NCBI RefSeq assembly: GCF_009834185.1
Contig: NZ_CP047173.1
Span: 1,116,001 to 1,180,000 of the forward strand
Reading direction: 5' to 3'
DNA: 64,000 bases
Source: Rathayibacter sp. VKM Ac-2760
Lineage (GTDB): Bacteria; Actinomycetota; Actinomycetes; Actinomycetales; Microbacteriaceae
Part shown: positions 42,460 through 52,667 of the stretch, piece after piece
How positions within the stretch are numbered: the stretch's first letter is position 1
How the letters are laid out: each line of letters opens with the position of its first letter
Made by a program: the position numbers and the translations under genes
Notes under the pieces: generated by a model
What the model was told of the DNA's origin: nothing
The model's database searches: none
What the model saw: only the letters and a program-made list of their open reading frames with translations

Positions 42460-43059
42460 GTGTCGTCGGCTCCCGTCTTCACCGTCCTCGCCGTCTGCAC
42501 CGGCAACATCTGCCGCTCGCCGATGGCCGAGCAGCTGCTGCGCGCCGAGCTCGGCGCGCTGACCGCTCCGAGCGGCGAGCCGCTGCTGGCCTTCCGCAGC
42601 GCGGGCGTGCAGACCCGCGACGGCTACCCGATGGAGCCGACCTCGGCGCGCCTGTCGGCCGAGCTCGGCGGCGACACCGCCGGCCACCTGAGCGCGAAGC
42701 TCACCGAGTCGCTCGCCGGCGAGGCCGACCTGATGCTCGCGATGACCCGCGAGCACCTCGTCGACGCCTCGAGGCGCCACCCGGCACTCCTGCTCCGCGG
42801 ATTCACCCTCCGCGAGTTCGCCCGCGTACTGCCCTTCGTGGTCGCGGAGGTGCCGCTCCCCGACATAGAGGACCCGGCCGCGCGCCTGCGCGCCGTGGTG
42901 CGGCTCGCCGCCGCCCACCGCGGCAGGGCGCCGCGCGGCGACGACGACATCGACGATCCGATCGGCCGCAGCGAGAGCACCCACACCCGCGTCGCTCAGG
43001 AGATCGCCTCGGCCGTCCGCGACATCTCCCGCGATCTGCGAGCATTGGCGCGGCGATGA
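42460..43059 (+). CDS. Low-molecular-weight protein tyrosine phosphatase
   Basis: A protein of 199 residues. The catalytic P-loop VCTGNICRSPMAEQLL (C-x5-R) lies 11 residues from the N terminus, and the distal acid Asp lies in DDIDDPIGRS near residue 170. Such enzymes dephosphorylate BY-kinases and so switch export on or off. GTG 42460 gives the family-typical distance to the P-loop; an earlier in-frame GTG at 42394 would add 22 Arg/Pro-rich residues. It is 76 bp after the autokinase gene and probably in the same transcript. Confidence 0.9.
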   Translation: MSSAPVFTVLAVCTGNICRSPMAEQLLRAELGALTAPSGEPLLAFRSAGVQTRDGYPMEPTSARLSAELGGDTAGHLSAKLTESLAGEADLMLAMTREHLVDASRRHPALLLRGFTLREFARVLPFVVAEVPLPDIEDPAARLRAVVRLAAAHRGRAPRGDDDIDDPIGRSESTHTRVAQEIASAVRDISRDLRALARR

Positions 43060-43156
43060 CATCGCGCGCACCGCGCGGGTCGTGCCGGCCCCATCCCTTC
43101 CTCCCTCCCGCAGTCGCCGACGCGACATCGACCCGCCTACGATTCGGAGAAACCCC

Positions 43157-44461
43157 GTGAAGCTTTCTGTCATTGGTTGCGGCTACCTCGGAGCCGTCCA
43201 CGCCGCCGCGATGGCCGAGCTCGGCCACGACGTCATCGGCATCGATGTGGACCCCGCGAAGATCGAGGCGCTCGCCGCCGGAAACGCGCCGTTCTTCGAG
43301 CCCGGCCTCCCCGAGCTCCTGTCCTCCGGAGTCGCCTCCGGCCGCCTCCGCTTCTCGACCGACACGGCCGACGCCGCTGGCGCGGCGGTGCACTTCATCG
43401 CGGTCGGCACTCCGCAGAAGAAGGGCGAGAACGCGGCCGACATGACCTACGTGGACGCCGCGATCGACGGCATCCTGCCCCTGCTCACGGCCGACTCGCT
43501 CGTCGTCGGCAAGTCGACCGTCCCGGTCGGCACGGCGGCGCGACTGGCCGAGCGGATCGCCGGCAGCGGCGCGACGCTCGCCTGGAACCCGGAGTTCCTC
43601 CGCGAGGGCTTCGCCGTCGAGGACACCATCAGCCCCGACCGGCTCGTCTACGGCGTGCCGAAGGGCGCGGCCGGCGACGCCGCGAAAGCGACGCTCGACG
43701 AGGTCTACGCCACGGCGCTGGCGAACGACACCCCGCTCGTCGTCACGGACTACGCGACCGCCGAGCTGGTCAAGGTCTCGGCCAACGCCTTCCTCGCCAC
43801 CAAGATCTCCTTCATCAACGCGATCGCCGAGATCGCCGAGGTGACCGGCGCGGACGTGACGCAGCTCGCCGACGCGATCGGCTACGACGTGCGCATCGGC
43901 CGCAAGTTCCTCAACGCCGGGATCGGCTTCGGCGGCGGCTGCCTGCCGAAGGACATCCGCGCCTTCTCGGCTCGCGCCGAGGAGCTCGGCGTCGGCGACT
44001 CGATCGCCTTCCTCAAGGAGGTCGACGCGATCAACCTGCGCGCCCGTCAGCGCGTCATCGACATCGTCATCGACGGCCTCGGTGGATCGATCGACGGCAA
44101 GAAGATCGCCGTCCTCGGCCTCGCGTTCAAGCCGGAGTCGGACGACGTCCGCGACTCGCCGTCGCTCGACGTGGCCAAGCGCTTCCACGACCTGGGTGCC
44201 GACGTGGTCGCGACCGACCCCGAGGCGATCGAGAACGCGCGCCGCCGCTACCCCGACATCAGCTACACGACCGACCTCGACGAGGCGCTCGCCGGGGCCG
44301 ATGCGGTCGTGGTCGTCACCGAGTGGAAGCAGTTCCGCGCGATCGACCCCGCCGTCGCCGGCGAGAAGGTCGCCGGGAAGCTCGTCGTCGACGGCCGCAA
44401 CTGCCTCGACCAGGACGCGTGGCGCGCTGCCGGCTGGGAGTACCGCGGTCTCGGTCGCTGA
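43157..44461 (+). CDS. ugd: UDP-glucose 6-dehydrogenase
   Basis: Oxidises UDP-glucose twice to UDP-glucuronate with NAD, supplying acidic sugar for the polysaccharide. The 434-residue protein begins MKLSVIGCGYLGAVHAAAMAELGHDV (Rossmann motif), has the catalytic Cys262 in GIGFGGGCLPKDI, and the family NPEFLREG and LGLAFKPESDDVRDSPS segments. GTG 43157 has CGGAGAAA upstream. It is the last gene of the cluster and ends against a hairpin at 44471. GDP-mannose dehydrogenase is the less likely alternative. Confidence 0.94.
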   Translation: MKLSVIGCGYLGAVHAAAMAELGHDVIGIDVDPAKIEALAAGNAPFFEPGLPELLSSGVASGRLRFSTDTADAAGAAVHFIAVGTPQKKGENAADMTYVDAAIDGILPLLTADSLVVGKSTVPVGTAARLAERIAGSGATLAWNPEFLREGFAVEDTISPDRLVYGVPKGAAGDAAKATLDEVYATALANDTPLVVTDYATAELVKVSANAFLATKISFINAIAEIAEVTGADVTQLADAIGYDVRIGRKFLNAGIGFGGGCLPKDIRAFSARAEELGVGDSIAFLKEVDAINLRARQRVIDIVIDGLGGSIDGKKIAVLGLAFKPESDDVRDSPSLDVAKRFHDLGADVVATDPEAIENARRRYPDISYTTDLDEALAGADAVVVVTEWKQFRAIDPAVAGEKVAGKLVVDGRNCLDQDAWRAAGWEYRGLGR

Positions 44462-44470
44462 CCTGACACC

Positions 44471-44497
44471 CCGGTCCATCGCTCAGCGGCGGACCGG
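44471..44497. terminator. Hairpin at convergent ugd and VanZ-like ends
   Basis: CCGGTCC (44471-44477) and GGACCGG (44491-44497) form a 7-bp stem with a 13-nt loop, overlapping the end of the VanZ-like gene on the other strand. Confidence 0.5.
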
Positions 44498-44995
44498 CTG
44501 ATCCACCACGACGCCGGAGGCGCCGCGGGGCGGGACGTGCGCGAGCGCGTCGCCTTCCCCCGCAGCCCTCCGGCGTCGTCGTGCCAGGAGCCGGTGGCGC
44601 AGCAGTGCGCCGAGGAGAGCGCCGAGGGCGGCACCGACGGTGTTCGCGAGCACGTCGTGCAGGTCGGCGTGCCGGTGGGGGAGGAGGACGAGCTGGGCCG
44701 TCTCGACGGCGGAGCTCGTCAGCGCGCCGAGCAGCACCGCGATCCAGGCCCGGCGCGGGGGCAGGTGCAGCGACGCGAGGAGCCCGAGGGGCACGAAGAG
44801 CAGCACGTTCGCGGTTCCCTCGATCAGGTCGTAGACGGCGAAGCGGTGGCCCCCGGGGGCCGACTGCACCGTCGCGCGCGCGACGCCGCCCAGGTGCCCG
44901 CCGTCGACCGGCTCCGGCCACAGCAGGACGACGGCGAGGACGAGCAGATAGGCCGCGGCGGCGACGACGGTGATCCGGCTCAGCGATCGGGGCAC
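44483..44995 (-). CDS. VanZ-family membrane protein
   Basis: A protein of 170 residues starting at GTG 44995, with four hydrophobic segments. The family pattern WPEPVDG ... DLIEGTANVLLFVPLGLLASL, followed by SSAVETAQLVLLPHRHADLHDVLANTVGAALGALLG, is characteristic of VanZ-like proteins, which are tied to teicoplanin tolerance and cell-envelope functions without a known reaction. The Arg-rich stretch RHRLLARRRRRAAG marks the cytoplasmic C terminus. It converges on ugd, so it is not part of that operon. Confidence 0.88.
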   Translation of the reverse strand: MPRSLSRITVVAAAAYLLVLAVVLLWPEPVDGGHLGGVARATVQSAPGGHRFAVYDLIEGTANVLLFVPLGLLASLHLPPRRAWIAVLLGALTSSAVETAQLVLLPHRHADLHDVLANTVGAALGALLGALLRHRLLARRRRRAAGEGDALAHVPPRGASGVVVDQPVRR

Positions 44996-45146
44996 GGTGC
45001 TCCTCTCGGCGAGAGCTCGCCGCGGTGGGAGGGATGGGCGCGCGTCGACGGCGACGGCAGGAAGCCTTCAGTGTGCCCGGGCGTCCCCGGTCACCGACGC
45101 GTCGGCGCCGAATCGACCAGGCGCTGGCGTCCGCCGTCCGGTCGCG

Positions 45147-45230
45147 GGAACGACGGCGCCGGGAACGACGGGCGCTGGAACGACGGGCGCTGGAAGGACA
45201 GCCTCGGGAACGACGGTCCCGGAAACGACG
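45147..45230. repeat. 15-bp minisatellite near tRNA-Pro
   Basis: GGAACGACGGGCGCT-like units recur at 45147, 45162, 45177, 45192, 45207 and 45221 (last step 14 bp). The stretch between the VanZ-like start and the terminator at 45231 has no gene; a degenerate Arg-rich open frame here follows from the repeat and is not believed. Confidence 0.75.
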
Positions 45231-45265
45231 AAGCCCGGCCCGGATCATCGATCCTGGCCGGGCTT
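45231..45265 (-). terminator. Terminator of tRNA-Pro
   Basis: AAGCCCGGCC (45231-45240) pairs perfectly with GGCCGGGCTT (45256-45265), 8 bp downstream of the tRNA 3' end on the minus strand. Confidence 0.8.
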
Positions 45266-45273
45266 CTCACCGG

Positions 45274-45347
45274 TCGGGGTAGCGGGATTCGAACCCACGA
45301 CCTCCTCGTCCCGAACGAGGCGCGCTACCAAGCTGCGCCACACCCCG
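45274..45347 (-). tRNA. tRNA-Pro (CGG anticodon)
   Basis: On the minus strand CGGGGTG pairs with TACCCCG (one G-T pair), the anticodon arm CCTCGTTCGGGACGAGG has anticodon CGG, and the T arm has GGGTTCGAATCC. CCA is not encoded. Length is 74 nt. Confidence 0.95.
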
Positions 45348-45483
45348 GTGGACTGTTCGCGGTGAACCGCTCACGAGCCTCGTCAATAGTAGCCGATTTC
45401 GGCGGCGGTGACGGACACCCGCCGCGGACCCCTCGAGCCCCCCGTCGAGCGGTCGGCTCAGGCGGTCGGCTCAGGTCGCCGGC

Positions 45484-46425
45484 TCAGGCCACCGGCTCGA
45501 GGGTCACCAGGCTGACCTCGGGGCGGCAGGCGAAGCGCACCGGCGCGTAGATCGACGTGCCCACTCCGGCGGAGACGTTGAGGTGCGCGCTGCGCAGGCC
45601 GTTGTCCCAGCCGGAGAAGCCGGAGACCTTGTCGCGCGGGATGTCGCAGTTGGTGACCAGGGCGCCGAAGCCGGGCACGCAGATCTGGCCGCCGTGGGTG
45701 TGCCCCGCGAGGATCACCTCGGCGCCGCGGGCGACGAAGTCGTCGAGGATGCGCTGGTAGGGCGCGTGCGCGACGCCGATGCTGACGCCGGGCGCCTCGT
45801 CCTCCGCGGCGCGCAGCTCGTCCACGGCGCCCGCGACGAGGTCGATCCGGTCGAGGCCGATGTGCGGGTCGTCGACGCCGAAGAGCTCGACCCGGGTGCC
45901 GCGCACCGTCAGGCTGTGCGCCGTGTTGTTGAGGTCCTGCCAGCCGAGCTCGTCGGTGAAGAAGCCGGTCAGCGCGCGGGTGTCGAGGTCGGTGGCGTTC
46001 TGCGCAGGGTTCTTCGACGGACCGCTGAAGTAGCGCAGCGGGTTCTTGACCCGCGGGCCGAAGTAGTCGTTCGAGCCGTTCACGAACACGCCGGGGACGC
46101 CGGCGAAGGGCTCGAGCGCCCGGCGGATCCCGAGGACGCCGTCGCGGTGGCCCAGGTTGTCGCCGGTGTCGACGATCAGGTCGGGAGCGAGCGCGGTGAG
46201 GGAGCGGAGCCAGTCCTGCTTCTTCGTCTGCCAGGGCGCCATGTGCAGGTCCGAGACGTGCAGGATCCGCAGCGGCGCGGATCCGGCGGGGAGGACGGGG
46301 ACGGGGACGTGGCGGACGGTGAACATCGTCCGCTCGATCGCGATGCCCCAGACGGCGGCGGCGCTCCCGGCGACGGCGGCGGCGGCGAGGGCCGTGGTGA
46401 GGGGGCGAGCGCTGCGTCCGGTCAT
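45484..46425 (-). CDS. Metallophosphoesterase, membrane anchored
   Basis: A protein of 313 residues with an N-terminal hydrophobic segment (ALAAAAVAGSAAAVWGIAI). The calcineurin-like metal sites are in order: VSDLHMAPW, IVDTGDNLGHRD, VNGSNDYFG, GVAHAPYQRI and ILAGHTHGGQ, so all ligands are present. YkuE/YaeI-type members hydrolyse lipid-linked or small phosphodiesters; the substrate is unknown. ATG 46425 is preceded by GAAGGATCC. The PBP gene stands 80 bp upstream on the same strand and may be co-transcribed. Confidence 0.9.
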   Translation of the reverse strand: MTGRSARPLTTALAAAAVAGSAAAVWGIAIERTMFTVRHVPVPVLPAGSAPLRILHVSDLHMAPWQTKKQDWLRSLTALAPDLIVDTGDNLGHRDGVLGIRRALEPFAGVPGVFVNGSNDYFGPRVKNPLRYFSGPSKNPAQNATDLDTRALTGFFTDELGWQDLNNTAHSLTVRGTRVELFGVDDPHIGLDRIDLVAGAVDELRAAEDEAPGVSIGVAHAPYQRILDDFVARGAEVILAGHTHGGQICVPGFGALVTNCDIPRDKVSGFSGWDNGLRSAHLNVSAGVGTSIYAPVRFACRPEVSLVTLEPVA

Positions 46426-46505
46426 GGATCCTTCTCTCGTCGGGGCCGGCCGCGGGAGCGACCGCGTTCATTCTGCCGGACACCGCCCGGGTGACGGCCC
46501 GCTGC

Positions 46506-48872
46506 TCAGCCGCCGGGGGGAGGGGTGGACGGCCCGGCGCTGATCTGCAGCGAGATCGCGGCACCGCGGGAGAGTCGCGAGCCGGCCGGCGGGTTCGTCT
46601 GCGCGACCGAGCCGGCCGGGCGGTCGGAGGGGACGCGGGTCAGATCGACCGACACGACGAAGCCGAGCTCGCGCAGGCGCGCGGTGGCGGCGGCCGGATT
46701 CTGGCCGGTCACCTCGGGGACCGCCTGCTGCGGCGCCTCGACGAGCGACCGCTGCGGCGCGGGGAAGGCCGATCCGCCGTACTTCTGGTCGGCGACGCGC
46801 ATGATCCGCGGCCAGATCTGGTGGCGCACCTGCCCGGCGTTCACCCTATTGAGGCTGAAGCCGCGCATCGAGGTGAAGCCGCTGACGTTGCCGACCCAGG
46901 TCGCCGTCGCGACCTCCGTGCTGGCTCCGACCATCCAGGTGTGCACCGCGTTGTCGGTGGTGCCGGTCTTGCCGATGTGCGGGACGCCGGTGCCGGTGGC
47001 CGAGGCGCGACCGGTGCCGCCGGTCATCACCTGCTGCAGGGCGAAGTCGGCGGTCGCGGCGACCTCCTCGGACATCCCCTGCGTGCAGGTGCTCGCCGGC
47101 GGGGCGACATCGGCGCCGCCGCGGTCGACGATCCGGTCGATCGCGATCGGCGTGCAGACGGTGCCCTTGTTCGCGAAGCCGGCGAAGGCGGTCGCCATCG
47201 TCAGCGGCGCGATCTCGTTGGTGCCGAGGATGGTCGGCGCGAACTTCTGCAGCTCGGTGCCGTCGGCGCGGTGCACCCCCATCGCGAGCGCGGTGTTGCG
47301 GATGCCGCAGAGGTCGAGCTGCTGCGCCATCGCGGCGAAGCCGGTGTTGATCGAGCCCTTCGTCGCGTCGAGCGCGGAGTAGACCCCGCCGTTGCCGCCC
47401 TCGTCGTTCTTGGGGTCCCAGGGCTCGCCGTAATAGGTGCCGTCGGGCTCGCAGCTGTCGCGGAAGGTCGTGTAGGCGCGACGGGTGCCGTCGACGGTCT
47501 CGTTCAGAGCGCGGCCCTCCTGCAGCCACTCGGCGAGAGTGAAGACCTTGTAGGTCGAGCCGACCTGGAAGCCGCTGGAGCCGCCGTAGCCGAAGTCGGT
47601 GCTGTAGTTGACGCTGGTGTAGTTGGCGCCGCTGACGTCGGGGTCGTTCGAGTAGTCCTTGTTCTGCGTCATCGCGAGGATGCGGCCGGTGCCGACCTCG
47701 ACCGAGACGCTCGCGCTGCCGATGTTCACCCTGGCCATCGACTTCGGCACCCAGTCCTCGGTAGCGGCGACCGCCGCCTCCTGCAGATCCGAGTCGAGGG
47801 TCGTGTAGATCTGGTAGCCGCCGCGCTTGAAGGTCGCGTCGCGCTCGTCCTGGCTGGCGCCGAAGGCGTCGTCGTTCTTGATCACCCAGGTCACGTAGTC
47901 GCAGAAGTAGGCGGAGATCCCGGCCGTCTGGCAGCCGGTGCTCGGCTCGGTGATGGCGGGGACGACCGGCGTCGCGGACGCCTCGGCGATCTGGTCCGGC
48001 GTGACCTTCGACTCGATCCCCATTCGGGTGAGGATGTAGTTGCGGCGGTTCAGCGTCTCGGGGTAGCCCTCGACGGCGAGGTTGGCCGGGTCGTCGGGCC
48101 GGTCGAAGCGGAACTTCTCCGGGTTGTTGACGATCGCGATCAGGGCGGCGGACTGCGCCAGGGTGAGGTCGCGGGCGCTCGTGCCGAAGTAGTAGCGGGC
48201 GGCCGCCTCGATGCCGTAGACGGTGCCGCCGAAGAGCGCGATGTTGAGGTAGCCGAGCAGGATGTCGTTCTTCGGATACTCCTTCTCGAGCCCGATCGAG
48301 AGCCGCATCTCGGCGACCTTCCGCTCGGCGGTGGTCTCGGTGGCCTCGCGGTAGGCGGCGTCGCGCTCGATCGGATCCGAGAGCGCCTCCGCCTTCTGCA
48401 CCAGCACGTTCTTCACGTACTGCTGGGTGATCGACGAGCCGCCCTGGACATTGCCGCCCGAGGCGACCGTGGCCGCGGCGCGGATCGTGCCGAGCAGGTC
48501 GATGCCGCCGTGCTCGTAGAAGCGCGGGTCCTCCGAGGCGACCACGGCGTCCTTCACGAAGGGCGAGATGTCGTCCCAGCCGACCTCGACGCGGTTCTGC
48601 GCGTAGAACGAGGCCAGGAGCACGTCGCCGCCGTTCGCGTCCTTCGCATACACGTCGCTCTTCTCGGCGAGCGTGCCGATCTCGAGGTACCCGGGGAGGT
48701 TGTCGAACATGGTGACGGTGTTGTTCGCTGCCATGCCGCCGAGCGCGATCGCCGGAGTGACCGACGCCGCGACGAGGACTCCGGCGACGACGCTCATGGC
48801 GACGATCCCGATCAGTCCGCCGACCGCGGCGCCGATGGATGTGACGATCCTGTTCCCGACTGCCCCCGACAT
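46506..48872 (-). CDS. Class A penicillin-binding protein with PASTA domain
   Basis: A 788-residue bifunctional peptidoglycan synthase. The N-terminal membrane anchor (about 15-50) is followed by the GT51 domain with catalytic Glu114 (VASEDPRFYEHGGID), then GGSSITQQYVKN. The transpeptidase has Ser439-x-x-Lys442 (GSTYKVFTLAEWL) and Lys635-Thr-Gly (HIGKTGTTDNAV). A single PASTA domain (VPEVTGQNPAAATARLRELG) closes the protein, as in actinobacterial PonA. TACGCT sits 6 nt before ATG 48872 (leaderless). Confidence 0.95.
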   Translation of the reverse strand: MSGAVGNRIVTSIGAAVGGLIGIVAMSVVAGVLVAASVTPAIALGGMAANNTVTMFDNLPGYLEIGTLAEKSDVYAKDANGGDVLLASFYAQNRVEVGWDDISPFVKDAVVASEDPRFYEHGGIDLLGTIRAAATVASGGNVQGGSSITQQYVKNVLVQKAEALSDPIERDAAYREATETTAERKVAEMRLSIGLEKEYPKNDILLGYLNIALFGGTVYGIEAAARYYFGTSARDLTLAQSAALIAIVNNPEKFRFDRPDDPANLAVEGYPETLNRRNYILTRMGIESKVTPDQIAEASATPVVPAITEPSTGCQTAGISAYFCDYVTWVIKNDDAFGASQDERDATFKRGGYQIYTTLDSDLQEAAVAATEDWVPKSMARVNIGSASVSVEVGTGRILAMTQNKDYSNDPDVSGANYTSVNYSTDFGYGGSSGFQVGSTYKVFTLAEWLQEGRALNETVDGTRRAYTTFRDSCEPDGTYYGEPWDPKNDEGGNGGVYSALDATKGSINTGFAAMAQQLDLCGIRNTALAMGVHRADGTELQKFAPTILGTNEIAPLTMATAFAGFANKGTVCTPIAIDRIVDRGGADVAPPASTCTQGMSEEVAATADFALQQVMTGGTGRASATGTGVPHIGKTGTTDNAVHTWMVGASTEVATATWVGNVSGFTSMRGFSLNRVNAGQVRHQIWPRIMRVADQKYGGSAFPAPQRSLVEAPQQAVPEVTGQNPAAATARLRELGFVVSVDLTRVPSDRPAGSVAQTNPPAGSRLSRGAAISLQISAGPSTPPPGG

Positions 48873-48985
48873 AGAATCAGCGTAACCGCCGCTCCTGACA
48901 CGGGACGCGGCGCTCGACCCGCCGGCACCGACTCCTCCGGGTGCGGTGCGCCCGGCATCCGCATCCCTGCCTCACGAGGAGAGCC

Positions 48986-49156
48986 ATGTCCGTCCCCCGC
49001 TGGGAATACATCACGACGCCGCTGATGATCCACAACACCACCGCGATCCTGAACACCTGGGGCTCCGAGGGCTGGGAGCTCGTGCAGATCGTCACCGGTC
49101 CCGAGGGCGGGCTTGTGGCCTACCTCAAGCGCCAGGTCGCGGAGGCCGGCGCGTGA
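48986..49156 (+). CDS. Small DUF4177-like protein
   Basis: A 56-residue protein, MSVPRWEYITTPLMIHN..., with the pattern WEY...LN.WGSEGWELVQIV of DUF4177. Such proteins are small alpha/beta folds of unknown function. ATG 48986 has an excellent ribosome site CGAGGAG. Its last codons overlap the RidA start (GTGA), so the two are translationally coupled. It is divergent from the PBP gene. Confidence 0.85.
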   Translation: MSVPRWEYITTPLMIHNTTAILNTWGSEGWELVQIVTGPEGGLVAYLKRQVAEAGA

Positions 49157-49608
49157 TCGCCGAGCGCCTGGCCGAGCTGGGCATCGAGCTCCCCGCGGTG
49201 GCGGTGCCCGCGGGCGCCTATGTGCCGGCGGTCGTGGACGGCCACCTGGTCTTCACAGCGGGGCAGATCCCGTTCGTGGACGGCGCCCTGCCGGCGACCG
49301 GCAAGGTCGGCGCGGGCGTCGAGCCCGAGGTCGCGAAGGACCTGGCCCGCGTCTGCGCGCTGAACGCGCTCGCCGCGGTCGCCGACGTGATCGGCTCGCT
49401 CGACCGGGTGACCCGGATCGTCAAGGTGACCGGCTTCGTCGCCTCCGCGCCGGGCTTCAACGGCCAGCCCGGAGTCATCAACGGGGCGTCCGAGGTGCTC
49501 GGCGACATCTTCGGCGAGGCGGGGCGGCACGCGCGCTCGGCCGTCGGCGTGGCGGAGCTCCCGCTCGACGCTCCGGTCGAGGTCGAGCTGATCGTCGCGT
49601 TCGCCTGA
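49153..49608 (+). CDS. RidA-family protein
   Basis: A protein of 151 residues starting at GTG 49153, which overlaps the DUF4177 stop. YjgF/RidA features: YVPAVVDGHLVFTAGQIPFVDG, ALNALAAVADVIGSLDRVTRIVKVTGFV and FGEAGRHARSAVGVAELPLDAPVEVELIVAF. The sequence before the stop has the Arg (ARSAVG) that binds substrate carboxylate in RidA. RidA hydrolyses reactive enamine/imine products of PLP enzymes. It is in the longer YjgF branch, so the precise role is less certain. Confidence 0.9.
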   Translation: MIAERLAELGIELPAVAVPAGAYVPAVVDGHLVFTAGQIPFVDGALPATGKVGAGVEPEVAKDLARVCALNALAAVADVIGSLDRVTRIVKVTGFVASAPGFNGQPGVINGASEVLGDIFGEAGRHARSAVGVAELPLDAPVEVELIVAFA

Positions 49609-49624
49609 CGCGGACCCTGGCACG

Positions 49625-49673
49625 ACGTCGAAGGGCGCCGCTCTCCCTCGCGGGAGGCGGCGCCCTTCGACGT
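49625..49673. terminator. Bidirectional terminator between ridA-like and acs
   Basis: ACGTCGAAGGGCGCCGC is matched by GGCGGCGCCCTTCGACGT across a central TCTCCCTCGCGGGA, a stem of about 21 bp with one mismatch. It lies between convergent stop codons. Confidence 0.8.
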
Positions 49674-49680
49674 TGCCGGC

Positions 49681-51684
<2,004 letters not shown>

Positions 51685-51861
51685 CTGCGATTCGCTCCTT
51701 CGCGAGTGCGACGTGCGCCGACCGGCGTGGTCGGCTCGGCACCACCGTAGCGGCAGGCTCCGACGCCGCGAGGGGGAGGCGTGAAGCTGACCGTCCGGCG
51801 CGGTTTCGTGAAGAGTCGGCTCAGAAGCCGAATCGGACTTGGCGAATCGGCTCCGGTGCCC

Positions 51862-51867
51862 TAACGT
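51862..51867 (+). promoter_or_regulatory. Probable -10 box of the 6C RNA
   Basis: TAACGT fits TANNNT and ends about 8 nt before the first hairpin of the 6C RNA. Confidence 0.45.
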
Positions 51868-51875
51868 TGCATACG

Positions 51876-51966
51876 GCCGAATGAACTTCGGCTCAGCGGC
51901 GCGAGTGATTCCCCCCAATCCAGCGCCGCCGAGGCGGCACCTGTTCCCCCCAATGGGTGCCGCCCC
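51876..51966 (+). ncRNA. 6C RNA (actinobacterial small RNA with two C6 loops)
   Basis: Two adjacent perfect hairpins each expose a run of six C: GCGGCGC (51896-51902) pairs with GCGCCGC (51923-51929), with CCCCCC at 51911-51916. GGCGGCACC (51933-51941) pairs with GGTGCCGCC (51956-51964), with CCCCCC at 51946-51951. Both loops read TTCCCCCCAAT. A short hairpin GCCGAA/TTCGGC (51876-51892) precedes. This is the defining structure of the 6C motif. Its position beside the Tad ATPase gene resembles the mycobacterial 6C locus near Rv3659c/Rv3660c. It is a trans-acting sRNA using the C loops in mycobacteria. Ends are approximate. Confidence 0.88.
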
Positions 51967-52017
51967 CTTCTCTTCCTTCCGCCGGTCGAGCACGTCGCTC
52001 CCTCGGAAGATGCATCG

Positions 52018-52038
52018 GGACCGGGCCGCGCCCGGTCC
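52018..52038 (+). terminator. Perfect hairpin downstream of the 6C RNA
   Basis: GGACCGGGC and GCCCGGTCC form a 9-bp stem around CGC. It is the best terminator candidate for the 6C transcript, though without T residues. The stretch 51685-52667 has no protein gene: it holds the acs promoter, 6C RNA, this hairpin, array C and a GCGAGCC/GGCTCGC hairpin at 52561-52576. Confidence 0.55.
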
Positions 52039-52152
52039 GCATGTGGTCGGGTCCCGCGCGGGATGATCCGCGGGGGGCCCGAGCGCGCCCATCCAGCGGA
52101 TCCTCCGTGCCGGAGGGCGGATCGCGAGGCCTGACTGCGAGCGGACATCTCC

Positions 52153-52520
52153 GGCTCGCGGAATCAGCTCGGGCACGTCGGATCGGGCGGTTCCGGCGAG
52201 CCGGAGTTCGAATTGCGTGCCCGAGTTCGGGTGGGGCCGGCTCCGGCTCGTGGAATCAGCTCGGGCACGTCGGATGGGGCGGATTGGGCGAGCCGGAGTT
52301 CGAATCGCGTGCCCGAGTTCGGGTGGGGCCGGCTCCGGCTCGTGGAATCAGCTCGGGCACGTCGGATGAGGCGGATCGGGCGAGCCGGAGTTCGAATCGC
52401 GTGCCCGAGTTCGGGTGGGGCCGGCTCCGGCTCGCGGAATCAGTTCGGGCGCGCCGGATCGGTCGGTTCCGGCGAGCCGGAGCATGAATCGCGTGCCCGA
52501 GTTCGTCCCATGAGCCTTCA
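52153..52520 (+). repeat. Array C: four tandem units with a 92-bp period
   Basis: GGCTCG starts at 52153, 52245, 52337 and 52429, exactly 92 bp apart. Units are close copies of each other and show the element pattern most clearly: CTCCGGCTCG (positions 89 to 6), CTCGGGCACG (16-25), CGAGCCGGAG (45-54) and CGTGCCCGAG (64-73). The first is the exact reverse complement of the third, and the second of the fourth. The fourth unit is truncated where the tadA upstream region begins. No protein is encoded. Confidence 0.93.
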
Positions 52521-52655
52521 GCGGCGGAAGACCTTCGGCGCGCCGGACTGCGCGGGGCCCGCGAGCCGAGGCTCGCCGCTCCTCCCCAGGTAGGTCCTCC
52601 GCCGTGCTCTCCACCGCACCGGTCCGCTCAGCGCCCCGCGGACGGCGTGGACCCC

Positions 52656-52661
52656 TAGCGT
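52656..52661 (+). promoter_or_regulatory. -10 box of tadA
   Basis: TAGCGT is 6 nt before ATG 52668, with no ribosome site, suggesting a leaderless Tad operon transcript. Confidence 0.5.
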
Positions 52662-52667
52662 TCCCGG

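Noticed and set aside
44537..45550. Arg/Gly-rich plus-strand frame over the VanZ-like gene and tRNA-Pro
   Set aside because: It runs antisense to VanZ and through a tRNA and a minisatellite; no protein character.
46491..49025. 844-codon plus-strand frame opposite the PBP gene
   Set aside because: Ala/Gly/Arg/Val-rich antisense shadow; the minus strand encodes a complete class A PBP with all catalytic motifs.
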